From Tolypothrix sp. FACHB-123 (GTDB taxonomy: Bacteria > Cyanobacteriota > Cyanobacteriia > Cyanobacteriales > Nostocaceae): a DNA stretch of 64,000 nt. The stretch's first letter is position 1. Each line of letters starts with the position of its first letter. Below, piece by piece: positions 46,952 to 55,934 of this stretch. Where the stretch lies: contig NZ_JACJRE010000027.1 in NCBI RefSeq assembly GCF_014697075.1, forward strand, positions 1 through 64,000, read 5' to 3'. The translations under genes were made by a program, and so were the position numbers. The notes beneath the pieces were generated by a model. The model did no database searches and was not told the DNA's origin. It saw only the letters and a list, made by a program, of their open reading frames with translations.

Positions 46952-47728
46952 ATGCTGGATCTGACTGGAAAAAATGCCCTAGTTACAGGTATTGCCAATA
47001 ACCGCTCAATTGCCTGGGGAATTGCTCAACAACTGCATAAAGCAGGTGCAAACTTAGGTATTACCTATTTACCAGATGAGCGCGGCAAGATGGAGAAAAA
47101 AGTTGCTGAATTAGTAGAACCTCTTAACCCCAGCTTATTTCTGCCATGTGATGTCCAAAACGATGAACAAATTCAGTCTACCTTTGAAACTATCCGCAGT
47201 CAGTGGGGAAAACTAGATATTCTGATTCATTGTTTGGCTTTTGCCAATAAAGACGATTTGAGCGGGGATTTTAGCCAAACATCACGCGCTGGCTTTAACA
47301 CAGCACTACAAATTAGTACTTACTCACTTGTACAGTTAAGTGGTGCAGCCAAACCGTTAATGACTGAAGGCGGCAGTATCCTCACCCTCTCATATTTAGG
47401 TAGTATTAGAGCAATCCCTAACTATAACATTATGGGAGTTGCCAAGGCAGGTCTAGAAGCCAGTGTCCGTTACCTAGCAACGGAACTCGGCCCGCAAAAT
47501 ATTCGGGTCAACGCTATCTCTGCTGGCCCCATCCGCACCTTAGCTTCTAGTGCAGTGGGCGGGATTTTGGATATGATTCATCATGTAGAACAAGTTGCAC
47601 CCCTGCGACGTACAGTCACCCAGCTAGAAGTTGGGAATACTGCCGCTTTTCTATGCAGCGATTTGTCCAGCGGTATTACTGGACAAGTCATATATGTGGA
47701 TGCAGGATATGAAATTATGGGAATGTAG
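46952..47728 (+). CDS. fabI: Enoyl-[acyl-carrier-protein] reductase (NADH)
   Basis: Last step of the fatty-acid elongation cycle, reducing trans-2-enoyl-ACP. The ATG at 46952 gives 258 residues, the normal FabI length; a longer reading from 46931 would need a TTG start and adds seven unlikely residues. It has the FabI-type glycine motif GIANNRSIAWGIA (about 13-25) and the catalytic Tyr148, Tyr158 and Lys165 in YNIMGVAK. It ends GQVIYVDAGYEIMGM. It diverges from ntcA, with hisB following 90 bases later on the same strand. Confidence 0.96.
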   Translation: MLDLTGKNALVTGIANNRSIAWGIAQQLHKAGANLGITYLPDERGKMEKKVAELVEPLNPSLFLPCDVQNDEQIQSTFETIRSQWGKLDILIHCLAFANKDDLSGDFSQTSRAGFNTALQISTYSLVQLSGAAKPLMTEGGSILTLSYLGSIRAIPNYNIMGVAKAGLEASVRYLATELGPQNIRVNAISAGPIRTLASSAVGGILDMIHHVEQVAPLRRTVTQLEVGNTAAFLCSDLSSGITGQVIYVDAGYEIMGM

Positions 47729-47818
47729 TTAGTTAGGGGCATGGGGCATTGGGCATTTGTCCTCCTCGTCTCCCTTATCCTCCTTGTCCTCCATCTCCCC
47801 CATATCTCGCCATTAATT

Positions 47819-48487
47819 ATGCAAATCAGCGATACTTCCGGTAAGGACTTTGTCCAACGCCAAGTTAATATATCCCAATACGACCAATCTATTACCAGCG
47901 CCAGGATTGCGTCTGTTCATCGCACTACAGGTGAAACTGATGTGCAAGTTACGGTTAACCTCGATGGTACAGGAATCTGTAAAGCAGCAACGGGCATTCC
48001 CTTTTTGGATCACATGCTGCATCAAATTGCCTCCCACGGCTTGATTGACTTGGATGTCCAAGCCAAGGGAGACTGGGAAATTGACGACCACCACACCAAC
48101 GAAGATGTGGGTATTACCTTAGGGCAAGCCTTGAGTAAAGCCCTAGGCGATCGCAAGGGCATTATCCGCTTTGGCAATTTCCTCGCACCACTTGATGAAG
48201 CATTAGTTCAAGTAGCACTGGATTTTTCTGGTAGACCTCATCTCAGCTATGGTTTACAGATTCCTACCCAGCGAGTGGGTACCTATGATACCCAACTAGT
48301 ACGGGAATTTTTTGTGGCGCTAGTCAACCACAGCCAATTGACACTGCACATTCGTCAGCTAGATGGGATTAATTCCCATCACATTATTGAAGCCACATTT
48401 AAGGCTTTTGCAAGGGCAATGCGTATCGCCGTGGAAATCGATCCCCGACGTGGGGGGATGATTCCCAGTTCTAAGGGTGTGTTGTGA
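47819..48487 (+). CDS. hisB: Imidazoleglycerol-phosphate dehydratase
   Basis: Sixth step of histidine synthesis. I place the start at the ATG at 47819 (222 residues). The longer frame from 47741 reads through a GGGCATT heptamer tract and a CCTCC-rich stretch and gives an implausible hydrophobic leader. Dehydratase motifs are [33 protein letters not shown] and [16 protein letters not shown], with the His clusters that bind two Mn2+. It is about 20 residues longer at the N-terminus than many cyanobacterial HisB proteins, so a later start is possible. It follows fabI, a pairing I recall in Nostoc. Confidence 0.94.
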   Translation: MQISDTSGKDFVQRQVNISQYDQSITSARIASVHRTTGETDVQVTVNLDGTGICKAATGIPFLDHMLHQIASHGLIDLDVQAKGDWEIDDHHTNEDVGITLGQALSKALGDRKGIIRFGNFLAPLDEALVQVALDFSGRPHLSYGLQIPTQRVGTYDTQLVREFFVALVNHSQLTLHIRQLDGINSHHIIEATFKAFARAMRIAVEIDPRRGGMIPSSKGVL

Positions 48488-48517
48488 ATTAGGGGATGGG
48501 GGAGGCATGAATTGCTT

Positions 48518-48596
48518 TTGACTGTTGACTGTTGACTGTTGACTGTTGACCGATGCCCCATGCCCAATGCCCCATGCCCCATGTTATTTCTTGCTC
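48518..48596. repeat. TGACTGT and CCATGCC heptamer tracts
   Basis: Four consecutive GACTGTT units (48519-48550) are followed by CGATGCC and several CCATGCC/CAATGCC units (48550-48583). Both types occur elsewhere in the window, but here they are joined head to tail. Confidence 0.8.
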
Positions 48597-48654
48597 CCCA
48601 ATGGGTAACCTGTAATTGGATAAAAAGTTACAGCCATAAGGTGCATAGAACCGA

Positions 48655-49024
48655 GTTGACATCCTCACCGACCTAAAGGCGCGGTGATTCCTAAATCTCA
48701 CGATTTAGGTTTCTGTTTCATAGCAACTGCCTCCACCCACAAGGAGTTTTGGTCTTATGTTCGCTCCACAGACTATCCCCGCAAGCCCTGCGGTTCTCAT
48801 GTATCGAAATCTCAAACAGAAATTTCTGATATATTTTTGATTCCAGGGTTGGACTGTCCATTACCCCATCCTCTTTTCCCGGTCTACCGATTTTTCTTCC
48901 CCATTGCGAAGTATCGCCAACTTTGGTGTTAGGGTTTATGTCTCCATCGTCGCGGGTGGGTCATTGACCATCTCTATTTTACCATGCTCTATGTAAAGCC
49001 GTCCTTGAAGGACGGGGTTTCTAC
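48655..49024 (-). mobile_element. IS200/IS605-type remnant
   Basis: Subterminal hairpins typical of these elements bound the stretch: CCTAAATC/GATTTAGG (48690-48709, 4-nt loop) at one end and CCGTCCTT/AAGGACGG (48999-49015) followed by GGGTTTCTACCC at the other. On the minus strand between them, a short frame ending at 48718 reads NRRACGDSLWSEHKTKTPCG, carrying the ACGD motif found near the C-terminus of TnpB. The rest of tnpB and all of tnpA are gone. At about 370 bp it resembles a non-autonomous derivative lying directly upstream of an ABC gene. Confidence 0.5.
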
Positions 49025-49035
49025 CCATTTTTCTG

Positions 49036-50022
49036 ATGAAGTCTGTTGTAGATGTTTCTGATTCTCGACTGAATACTCCCGATACTCCACCAGTAGTATT
49101 AACTTCTGACTTGCGCAAGGTCTATCGTACTGGTTTTTGGATGCAGCAAAAAGTTCTATCACTCAAAAGTTGCTCCTTGATTGTTTACCCAGGAGAAACT
49201 TTTGGATTATTGGGGCCTAATGGTGCTGGGAAAACTACTCTGTTAAAACTATTACTGGGAATTATCCGTCCCACTTCTGGGCGGGGGCTATTGCTGGGTA
49301 AACCATTAGGCGATCGCAGCGTGAAGCAATATATTGGTTACCTGCCGGAAAATCCTTATTTATATGACTATCTCACTGGTTGGGAGTTTTTGCAATTAGC
49401 AGCTGGACTATTTCAAATTCCCCAAAATGTTCAACGCCAACGCATTCCCGAACTATTAGAATTAGTCGGTTTATCTTTAGCGGATGCACGCAAAAAACAA
49501 ATGCGTCGCTATTCTAAGGGAATGTTACAGCGTGTGGGGATGGCACAGGCATTAATTAACGATCCCCAGTTAATCTTTTTAGATGAACCTATGTCTGGTC
49601 TCGATCCGATGGGACGCTACCAAATGCGGGAAATTATCTTAAAACTTAAAGCCGCAGGTAAGACGATTTTTTTCAATAGTCATATCCTGAGTGAAGTAGA
49701 ACAAATTTGCGATCGCGTTGCGATTCTTTCCCAAGGTGAGTTAATTTGCACTGGATCTTTCTCAGAACTTTTAGGTAATTCCAGCCTCTATCAAATTAAA
49801 GGTCTAGGCGGTGATAGCGAATTTCTCCAACAATCGATACCCAGTATAGTATTTAAGGCTGATGGTTCTTGGCAAGGTACATTACAACAAGATAATTACT
49901 ATGATTTTCTGGCTAATCTCCGTCTGACTGGGGGTCAAGTCATAGCGATGAACTTGTCTCGTCCTTCTTTAGAAGAATTTTTTATCCAACAAATCCAACA
50001 AAAACCTAATTCTGTTAAATAA
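49036..50022 (+). CDS. ABC transporter ATP-binding protein
   Basis: ATPase subunit of 328 residues from an ABC-2-type exporter, as judged from its extended C-terminal part. Motifs: GPNGAGKTTLLKLLLG (Walker A, about 65-80), RYSKGMLQRVGMAQAL (signature), LIFLDEPMSGLDP (Walker B) and the switch His in FFNSHILSEVE. The C-terminal about 100 residues match the regulatory extension of NatA/CcmA-like ATPases and end SLEEFFIQQIQQ. The permease gene is not adjacent. The ATG at 49036 lies 11 bases after the IS605-type remnant, which may have displaced the original promoter. Confidence 0.92.
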   Translation: MKSVVDVSDSRLNTPDTPPVVLTSDLRKVYRTGFWMQQKVLSLKSCSLIVYPGETFGLLGPNGAGKTTLLKLLLGIIRPTSGRGLLLGKPLGDRSVKQYIGYLPENPYLYDYLTGWEFLQLAAGLFQIPQNVQRQRIPELLELVGLSLADARKKQMRRYSKGMLQRVGMAQALINDPQLIFLDEPMSGLDPMGRYQMREIILKLKAAGKTIFFNSHILSEVEQICDRVAILSQGELICTGSFSELLGNSSLYQIKGLGGDSEFLQQSIPSIVFKADGSWQGTLQQDNYYDFLANLRLTGGQVIAMNLSRPSLEEFFIQQIQQKPNSVK

Positions 50023-50100
50023 TTTTACTTAGCTAATACTGGATAATAAATATCACCTGACTCTAGCCAGTAAACAACATTAATTTGTATCCTAACCAAA

Positions 50101-50154
50101 GAAGTCACTTAAACCATGAGGATATTTACAATATTCCTCGATTTAAGTGACTTC
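50101..50154. repeat. Long hairpin after the ABC gene
   Basis: GAAGTCACTTAAA (50101-50113) pairs perfectly with TTTAAGTGACTTC (50142-50154). Inside, GAGGA/TCCTC and TATT/AATA extend the stem with one bulge around a 3-nt loop. The 22-bp structure has no U-tract. It could stop the ABC transcript or that of the weak minus-strand frame at 50159. Confidence 0.6.
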
Positions 50155-50158
50155 AGCT

Positions 50159-50327
50159 TTAAATGAACTTTATATAAATTTTAAACCTGCTCAATAAATA
50201 CTCCTCCGGAAGGTCAAGTTTTTCTAAGAAAATAAGAATGTTGGCGAGCTTGAATAATTCAGTATAGTCACGATTAAAATGTTTAGACAGTACTTTAGCA
50301 ATTGTAGTTTCAGAGTATCGGGTAAAT
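50159..50327 (-). other. Possible small or remnant coding frame
   Basis: A minus-strand frame whose C-terminal 50 residues look protein-like (ETTIAKVLSKHFNRDYTELF, then KLANILIFLEKLDLPEEYLL), with helices and normal composition. The only ATG lies at 50398, inside the start of the opposite-strand SLBB gene, and no ribosome-binding site supports it. It may be the end of a decayed gene. Coding status is doubtful. Confidence 0.25.
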
Positions 50328-51794
50328 ATGCTTAATACAGGTTTGCTGAAAATCCTCATCCAATCAAGTCTGGGTGTGGTCTTTTTAACGGCTGTCAATG
50401 TTGCTGCGCCATCTGCCAGCCTAGCTCAGCGACAACCAGTATCACAAAATACACCTACTACAACAACACCAGCAGTATCAACACCTATAGATACAAATTA
50501 TACATTAGGCGGTGGTGACCTCATTCGTGTAAACGTATTTGAGGTACCAGAATATACTGGAGAATACCAAGTTCCTCCTGGTGGCTCGATTAATTTACCT
50601 TTAATTGGCAGTGTTTCTGTTCTAGGGCTAACTACCGAACAGGCTGCTGACGAAATTGCTCAAAGATACGCCCGCTTTTTGAAACGTCCTCTGATTTCTG
50701 TTAACTTATTGTCACCTCGGCCGATCAATATTTTTGTTGCGGGAGAAGTGACACGCCCAGGAGCTTATACTCTCAATTTACAGGGAGGAGCAGGAAATAA
50801 TCCTGGTGTCCAATACCCAACTGTATTAGCAGCCCTGACCACAGCTCAAGGTGTGACATTAGCAGCAGATGTCACGCAAGTGCAATTGCGCCGCAAGCTA
50901 GGACGTTCTGGTGAGCAAACAGTTACCCTCAATTTGAAAGACCTGATCCAAACAGGTAGAATCGGCCAAGATATTACCCTGCGGGATGGAGACACAATTG
51001 TTGTGCCCACTGCTGCTACCTTCAACGTAGCAGAAGCACGCAATTTGTTTGCTGCTAACTTTGCGGCTGACCCCACCAGGCCGCGCACCGTCGCTATTAT
51101 TGGTGAAGTTAACCGTCCTGGATCGTATCTGGTAACCGCAGGTTCCACCCAAGGGGGAGAAGGAGGAGCAGCTGGTACAGGTTTACCAACTTTAACCAGA
51201 GCAATTCAACTGGCTGGGGGGATTACAGCACAAGCTGATATTCGTGGTCTGAAGTTACGCCGTCCCACCAGAACTGGTACAGAACAAACAATAGATGTCA
51301 ATCTCTGGCAACTATTACAGAGTGGGGATGTGAATCAAGATGTGATTGTCCAAGATGGCGACACAATTGTTGTACCCACTGCTACTGAGATTAACCCCGC
51401 AGAAGCTACTCAATTAGCTACTACCACCTTATCTCCTACCAGCATTCAAGTTGGTGTGGTGGGCGAAGTTAAAAGACCTGGCTCTGTAGAACTCAAACCT
51501 AATAGTTCTTTAAATCAGGCCTTGCTAGCTGCGGGTGGATTTAACGATGCAAGAGCGAAAAGCGGTGCTGTAGACTTGATTCGCCTTAACCCCAATGGTT
51601 CTGTAACTAAGCGTGTGGTACAGGTAGATTTCTCTCAAGGAATTAACGAAAAAACTAATCCTATCCTCCGCAATAATGATGTGGTGGTAGTTAGCCGTAA
51701 TGGTACAGCTAGGACAGGCGATACCTTGGGTGTATTGTTCAATCCTATAGGAGCTGTTTTTGGTATTCTGCGAACTATATTCAGCGGATTTTAG
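50328..51794 (+). CDS. Polysaccharide export protein (Wza-like, SLBB domains)
   Basis: Exported protein of 488 residues with a Sec signal peptide (ending SASLAQ, about 34). It has a poly-export domain (YTLGGGDLIRVNVFEVPEYTG, then PPGGSINLPLIGSVSVLGLT) followed by three SLBB repeats, each starting with a GEVxRPG block (INIFVAGEVTRPGAYTL, VAIIGEVNRPGSYLV, VGVVGEVKRPGSVEL), and a C-terminal hydrophobic segment (FNPIGAVFGILRTIFSGF). There is no lipobox Cys, unlike E. coli Wza. It should form or join an outer-membrane channel for exopolysaccharide. No glycosyltransferase or Wzc gene is adjacent. A DUF1400-type hydrolase follows. Confidence 0.9.
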   Translation: MLNTGLLKILIQSSLGVVFLTAVNVAAPSASLAQRQPVSQNTPTTTTPAVSTPIDTNYTLGGGDLIRVNVFEVPEYTGEYQVPPGGSINLPLIGSVSVLGLTTEQAADEIAQRYARFLKRPLISVNLLSPRPINIFVAGEVTRPGAYTLNLQGGAGNNPGVQYPTVLAALTTAQGVTLAADVTQVQLRRKLGRSGEQTVTLNLKDLIQTGRIGQDITLRDGDTIVVPTAATFNVAEARNLFAANFAADPTRPRTVAIIGEVNRPGSYLVTAGSTQGGEGGAAGTGLPTLTRAIQLAGGITAQADIRGLKLRRPTRTGTEQTIDVNLWQLLQSGDVNQDVIVQDGDTIVVPTATEINPAEATQLATTTLSPTSIQVGVVGEVKRPGSVELKPNSSLNQALLAAGGFNDARAKSGAVDLIRLNPNGSVTKRVVQVDFSQGINEKTNPILRNNDVVVVSRNGTARTGDTLGVLFNPIGAVFGILRTIFSGF

Positions 51795-51902
51795 ATCTGG
51801 TGCTTAACTGGGGGTATTGGTTGATATTTCTACCCCCAGAAGGCAACAAAACCAACACTTTACTAGTCAAGGTTATGCGTTATGATTGGTAACTCATAGC
51901 TA

Positions 51903-53639
51903 ATGGCTAATATGCTTTTTCAAATGGGCAGACAGCAGCGTAAAATCTCTTGGTTACAAGGTTTACTGTGTAGCATGACCATTGCTCTGAGTTGGGGTAT
52001 GGCAGTGCCTGCTACCTTAGCTGCTCAAAAGGTGAATATTAAGTTAGGGCCTTTTCAGCAATCAATAGCGATCGCTGATTTAGAAACATTTGCGAAAACA
52101 GGTAAACTCCCAGAAAACCTGAAAATCTATGGTGCTTTATTAACCCCACAAGTCCGAGAATTGCTGAATCGTCGTCTGGAGGTAGATCCAGAGGTTGCAG
52201 ATAAATTCTTCGATGATTTGGTGCGATCGCCTCAAGGTCAAAAATTAATTGCTTCCTTAGGTGTAGCTATCCCTGGGAGTACGGTAGAAGGCTTGCAAGC
52301 TGCACTCAACCTGTCTCTGCGTCAAGTTAATGGTTTGAGTTTTGTGGGCTTTTTACGGGCTTACCCTGGGGAAACTGTAACTGTAGATGCAACTAAAGCC
52401 GTAGAAATTGCTATAGCCTTTAATGCTAATTCCTTACAAAATCAAGCATTAAGCACTTTATTAGAACGAGATTTATTTGTTAAAAATACTACATTTAAAC
52501 CAGAATTCGATCCGGCAGTTATTGGCAAACAAGTAATACAGCAGCAAACTGTAACTTTACAAGACCAACAACGCCAAAGAACCATTCCTGTCGATATTTA
52601 TTGGAGTCAAGGTAATGCGCGCTCGCCCTTGGTTGTCCTTTCTCACGGTTTTGGTGCTAACCGGCGATTTTTTGGCTATTTGGCGCGTCATCTCGCTTCC
52701 CACGGGGTGACTGTGGCGGCGATTGAACATCCTGATAGTCAGGTTACCTCGATTAATCGCAACTCCCCACCAGAAAATTTAGCCCAACTGCTAGCGCCTA
52801 GAGAATTTATTGAAAGACCAAAAGATATTAGTTTTTTACTCAACGAATTAGCCAAGCGCAATTATCAATCAGGAGAACTGCAAGGAAAATTTTTGACTGA
52901 TAATGTTACTGTCATTGGTCATTCTTTGGGCGGTTACACGGCTTTAGCATTGTTAGGGGGAGAAGTAAATTTAGACGCTGTACGCGAATTCTGTCAAAAT
53001 TCTCTCTCGTTTAACGAAGCTCCTGGAGATTGGTTACAATGTGCAGCGGCTCCGTTAACTGAGAAAAAACTCCAGTTAAAAGATGCACGAGTCAAAAGTG
53101 CGATCGCATTTAATCCTTTAATTGGTAACCTCTTTGGCGATAAAGGTCTTAATCAAGTTACTAACCCAGTATTATTTTTAACTAGTACAGAAGATTCTCT
53201 CACCCCAGCACTTAAGCATCAAATACAGCCTTTTTCTCAACTCCGAGGTAACAAATATTTGGTGACAGCGATAGGTGGTACTCACTTAAGTATTAGCGAT
53301 CCTACCTATAGCATGAATCAAGTGACTACCATTGTGAAAGAAAAGCGCGGTGCAGAAACTAATTCTCTGCGTCAGTTAACTCGTGGTGTTACCTTGGCGT
53401 TTGTCAAACAATCAACGCCAGAAGCGAATATTTACCAATCATTTCTCACCCCAGCTTACGCTCAATCCCTGTCTACACCGGAAATACCTTTACGGCTGAA
53501 TTCTGATTTACCGGGAAGTATCAAAACTTGGCTGAGTTTGACAGCAAATCCCAATTTGGGACATTTTCATTCGGCTTTTGCAGAATTGATCTTAAAACCT
53601 ACCTCTTTAGCTGAAGCGATCGCTCGTGCTGCAACTTAG
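51903..53639 (+). CDS. Exported alpha/beta hydrolase with DUF1400 domain
   Basis: Protein of 578 residues with a signal peptide (cleavage near LAAQ, about 41). Residues about 42-155 form the DUF1400 domain found in cyanobacterial hydrolases (ADLETFAKTGKLPENLKIYG, then LTPQVRELLNRRL). From about 195 there is a predicted dienelactone-hydrolase-like alpha/beta fold with the oxyanion region SHGFGANRRFFGYLARHLASHG, the nucleophile in GHSLGG and a late His in GGTHLSISD. All three catalytic elements are present. The substrate may be a lipid or ester in the periplasm; this is not known. A hairpin lies just after the stop. Confidence 0.87.
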   Translation: MANMLFQMGRQQRKISWLQGLLCSMTIALSWGMAVPATLAAQKVNIKLGPFQQSIAIADLETFAKTGKLPENLKIYGALLTPQVRELLNRRLEVDPEVADKFFDDLVRSPQGQKLIASLGVAIPGSTVEGLQAALNLSLRQVNGLSFVGFLRAYPGETVTVDATKAVEIAIAFNANSLQNQALSTLLERDLFVKNTTFKPEFDPAVIGKQVIQQQTVTLQDQQRQRTIPVDIYWSQGNARSPLVVLSHGFGANRRFFGYLARHLASHGVTVAAIEHPDSQVTSINRNSPPENLAQLLAPREFIERPKDISFLLNELAKRNYQSGELQGKFLTDNVTVIGHSLGGYTALALLGGEVNLDAVREFCQNSLSFNEAPGDWLQCAAAPLTEKKLQLKDARVKSAIAFNPLIGNLFGDKGLNQVTNPVLFLTSTEDSLTPALKHQIQPFSQLRGNKYLVTAIGGTHLSISDPTYSMNQVTTIVKEKRGAETNSLRQLTRGVTLAFVKQSTPEANIYQSFLTPAYAQSLSTPEIPLRLNSDLPGSIKTWLSLTANPNLGHFHSAFAELILKPTSLAEAIARAAT

Positions 53640-53675
53640 CAATACAATTTGAAAAAAAAATGCGACAGATTGTAG

Positions 53676-53696
53676 GGTCACGGCACTGCCGTGACC
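53676..53696 (+). terminator. Hairpin after the hydrolase gene
   Basis: GGTCACGGCA (53676-53685) and TGCCGTGACC (53687-53696) form a near-perfect palindrome 36 bases past the stop codon, with no U-tract. The core GGCACGGCA also occurs in the large hairpin at 62762-62824, so this is also a dispersed element. Confidence 0.5.
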
Positions 53697-53722
53697 TCTA
53701 GAATATATTGATGTGTCACAAA

Positions 53723-54599
53723 TATTATTTGAAATTTTAACAATTGATGAAGTGTCTCAGGAATTAGATAAAAGGTGTTTCAATCCCTAATAAGGATTAT
53801 TTGAAATTTCAACTTGCCTTTATTGTCTACTGGTTTATCGAATTGTAGTTTCAATCCCTAATAGGGATTATTTGAAATTTCAACAGTAGAAGCAAGCAAA
53901 ACACAAAATACCACAGTAGTTTCAATCCCTAATAGGGATTATTTGAAATTTCAACCTAGAGCCACTTTTAGTCCGTCCTATCCCTGGCAGTGTTTCAATC
54001 CCTAATAGGGATTATTTGAAATTTCAACTGGTCGTGGTCGCAAGGGTGCGATTCTTGCTAACGTTTCAATCCCTAATAGGGATTATTTGAAATTTCAACA
54101 AGCTCCAGACGGAACAACTTACTCCGGTACGCTTGTTTCAATCCCTAATAGGGATTATTTGAAATTTCAACATTTTGTCTTTTGCCTTGTGGCAATACAT
54201 CCCCGAAGTTTCAATCCCTAATAGGGATTATTTGAAATTTCAACTCATAGCTGAAGGTGAAAAGTGCGCCGATTTAATGTTTCAATCCCTAATAGGGATT
54301 ATTTGAAATTTCAACCGTGAATTAGCAGATAAGTTAGAAGTACAACTTATTGTTTCAATCCCTAATAGGGATTATTTGAAATTTCAACGTTTTCTGTCTT
54401 TAGGGATTAGCTCTAAATTGATGTTTCAATCCCTAATAGGGATTATTTGAAATTTCAACGCGAACGTCAAATAAAACTTAAAAAAATGTTTGTTTCAATC
54501 CCTAATAGGGATTATTTGAAATTTCAACGTTATTGCTTCTTAGTGTTGCAATTTGGGCGCGTGTTTCAATCCCTAATAGGGATTATTTGAAATTTCAAC
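53723..54599 (-). CRISPR. Orphan CRISPR array, 12 full repeats plus one decayed half
   Basis: Twelve 37-nt repeats start at 53777, 53848, 53919, 53992, 54063, 54135, 54208, 54279, 54352, 54423, 54492 and 54563. They begin GTTTCAATCCC and end GAAATTTCAAC as read on the plus strand. Eleven are identical; the first has one change (AATAAGG for AATAGGG). Spacers are 32-36 nt and all different. A 5'-truncated, mutated repeat (53723-53741) precedes a further 35-nt spacer. Read on the minus strand each repeat ends in ATTGAAAC, the usual crRNA 5' handle, so transcription should run leftward from a leader right of 54599. The decayed end at the left fits the old trailer end. No cas gene is in the window. 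Confidence 0.97.
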
Positions 54600-55106
54600 T
54601 GCGGAAGCTGCAAAGTCAAGTGATATGGAGTTTTCAAGGTTCGGTAGCGCGAATGAAGTAATCATAACATGCACAATAGAGAACAAGCAAACCCAAAATC
54701 CCTGAAAGTCTTTCTGTGTAAAGCGCGCGGGTGCTTCGATATTAAATAGACCTGAAAAACCTGACAGATAAAGAGTTTCAGCAATTTTTCTGCAAACTTC
54801 TTTTTTTACACCTACCCCTTCGCGCATTCTGCCAAGAAAATTTTAGTTTGACATTGGTTTGACATAGGATAGGGGTGAACCTGACTGCGTGATAGATACC
54901 TTGCCAGGATGTGAGCAAGATGCTTTAATAGCGGGTGCATTCAGCCACATTGCTCTGATTGTAGCAAACCAGCTGCAACCGACGAACCGATGTTTAAGTT
55001 GATGTTTAAAAAATTACAAACTCAAAACATTAGACTTAGAGATAGGACAAGATAGTACCATGTCCTTTAAACTAAAATTTCTCCAAAAGCGAGCATAGGA
55101 GCATCT
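54600..55106. other. Probable CRISPR leader and SPFH gene upstream region
   Basis: About 0.5 kb right of the last repeat. The array orientation places the leader and promoter here, reading leftward. A plus-strand direct repeat TTTGACAT (54847-54854 and 54859-54866) is present. The open frame that crosses the last repeat (54573-54827, minus) is judged spurious. Confidence 0.5.
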
Positions 55107-55934
55107 ATGGAGCCAATCATTGCTATAGTGTTAGCACTTATAGGTTACGCCTTAGGATCTGCAAAATTAATTAACCAAGGTAATGTAGCTTTGGTGGAAA
55201 GATTAGGGCGATACCATCGAAAACTTAATCCTGGGCTGAACTTTATTGTTCCGTTGATCGATCAGATTGTCATGGAAGATACTACCAGGGAGCAATATAT
55301 AGACATTAAGCCCCAGAATGTGATCACCAGAGATAATATTTACCTGGAAGTTGATGCTATTCTCTATTGGCGGATTAAAGATATAGAAAAGAGCTTTTAC
55401 GCCATTGATGATTTGCAAGGCGCACTGGTACAGTTAGCGCACACCACGCTACGGGAAATTATCGCTCAGAATAGTGTCGAAGAAACCAATATTTCGCGAT
55501 CGGAAATGGATAGAGCCATTTTAGATCAGTTAAATGAGACAACTGCTGGCTGGGGTGTGGAAATTATTCGCTTGGATATTCAACGCATTACCCCGCCTGA
55601 GAGTGTACGCAAGTCAATGGAAGAAGAACGGGCTGCGGAAATTAAAAAACGGGCGCTAATTTCGGAAGCTGAAGGAGAACGGCAAGCTGCAATTAAGAAA
55701 GCTGAAGGAACTATGACTTCTATGCAGATAATTGCTGAGGCGTTGCGGACTAATCCTGAAAGTAAGGAAATTCTGCGTTATTTAGTAGCTCAAGACTATA
55801 TCAACGCTAGCTACAGATTAGGCGAAAGCCCCAATGCTAAAGTTGTGTTTGTCGATCCCGGTAAAAGCGGAGACTTGATGAAAGAGGTAATTGCTGAGTC
55901 AGCCACTCATGAAGGCAATGGTAATGGCGGTTAG
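55107..55934 (+). CDS. SPFH/band 7 (stomatin-like) membrane protein
   Basis: Protein of 275 residues with an N-terminal membrane segment (IIAIVLALIGYALGSAKL, about 3-20) and an SPFH domain: NQGNVALVERLGRYHRKLNPGLNFIVPLID, PQNVITRDNIYLEVDAILYWRI, and WGVEIIRLDIQRITPPESVRKSMEEERAAE leading into a helical coil. Stomatins and QmcA-type proteins form ring or raft assemblies that organise membrane proteases. The NfeD partner often found nearby is absent. Its stop codon overlaps that of convergent folP by two bases. Confidence 0.92.
   Translation: MEPIIAIVLALIGYALGSAKLINQGNVALVERLGRYHRKLNPGLNFIVPLIDQIVMEDTTREQYIDIKPQNVITRDNIYLEVDAILYWRIKDIEKSFYAIDDLQGALVQLAHTTLREIIAQNSVEETNISRSEMDRAILDQLNETTAGWGVEIIRLDIQRITPPESVRKSMEEERAAEIKKRALISEAEGERQAAIKKAEGTMTSMQIIAEALRTNPESKEILRYLVAQDYINASYRLGESPNAKVVFVDPGKSGDLMKEVIAESATHEGNGNGG

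Noticed and set aside
54573-54827. 84-residue minus-strand frame right of the CRISPR array
   Set aside because: It ends inside the last CRISPR repeat and lies in the expected leader. No homology or composition supports it.
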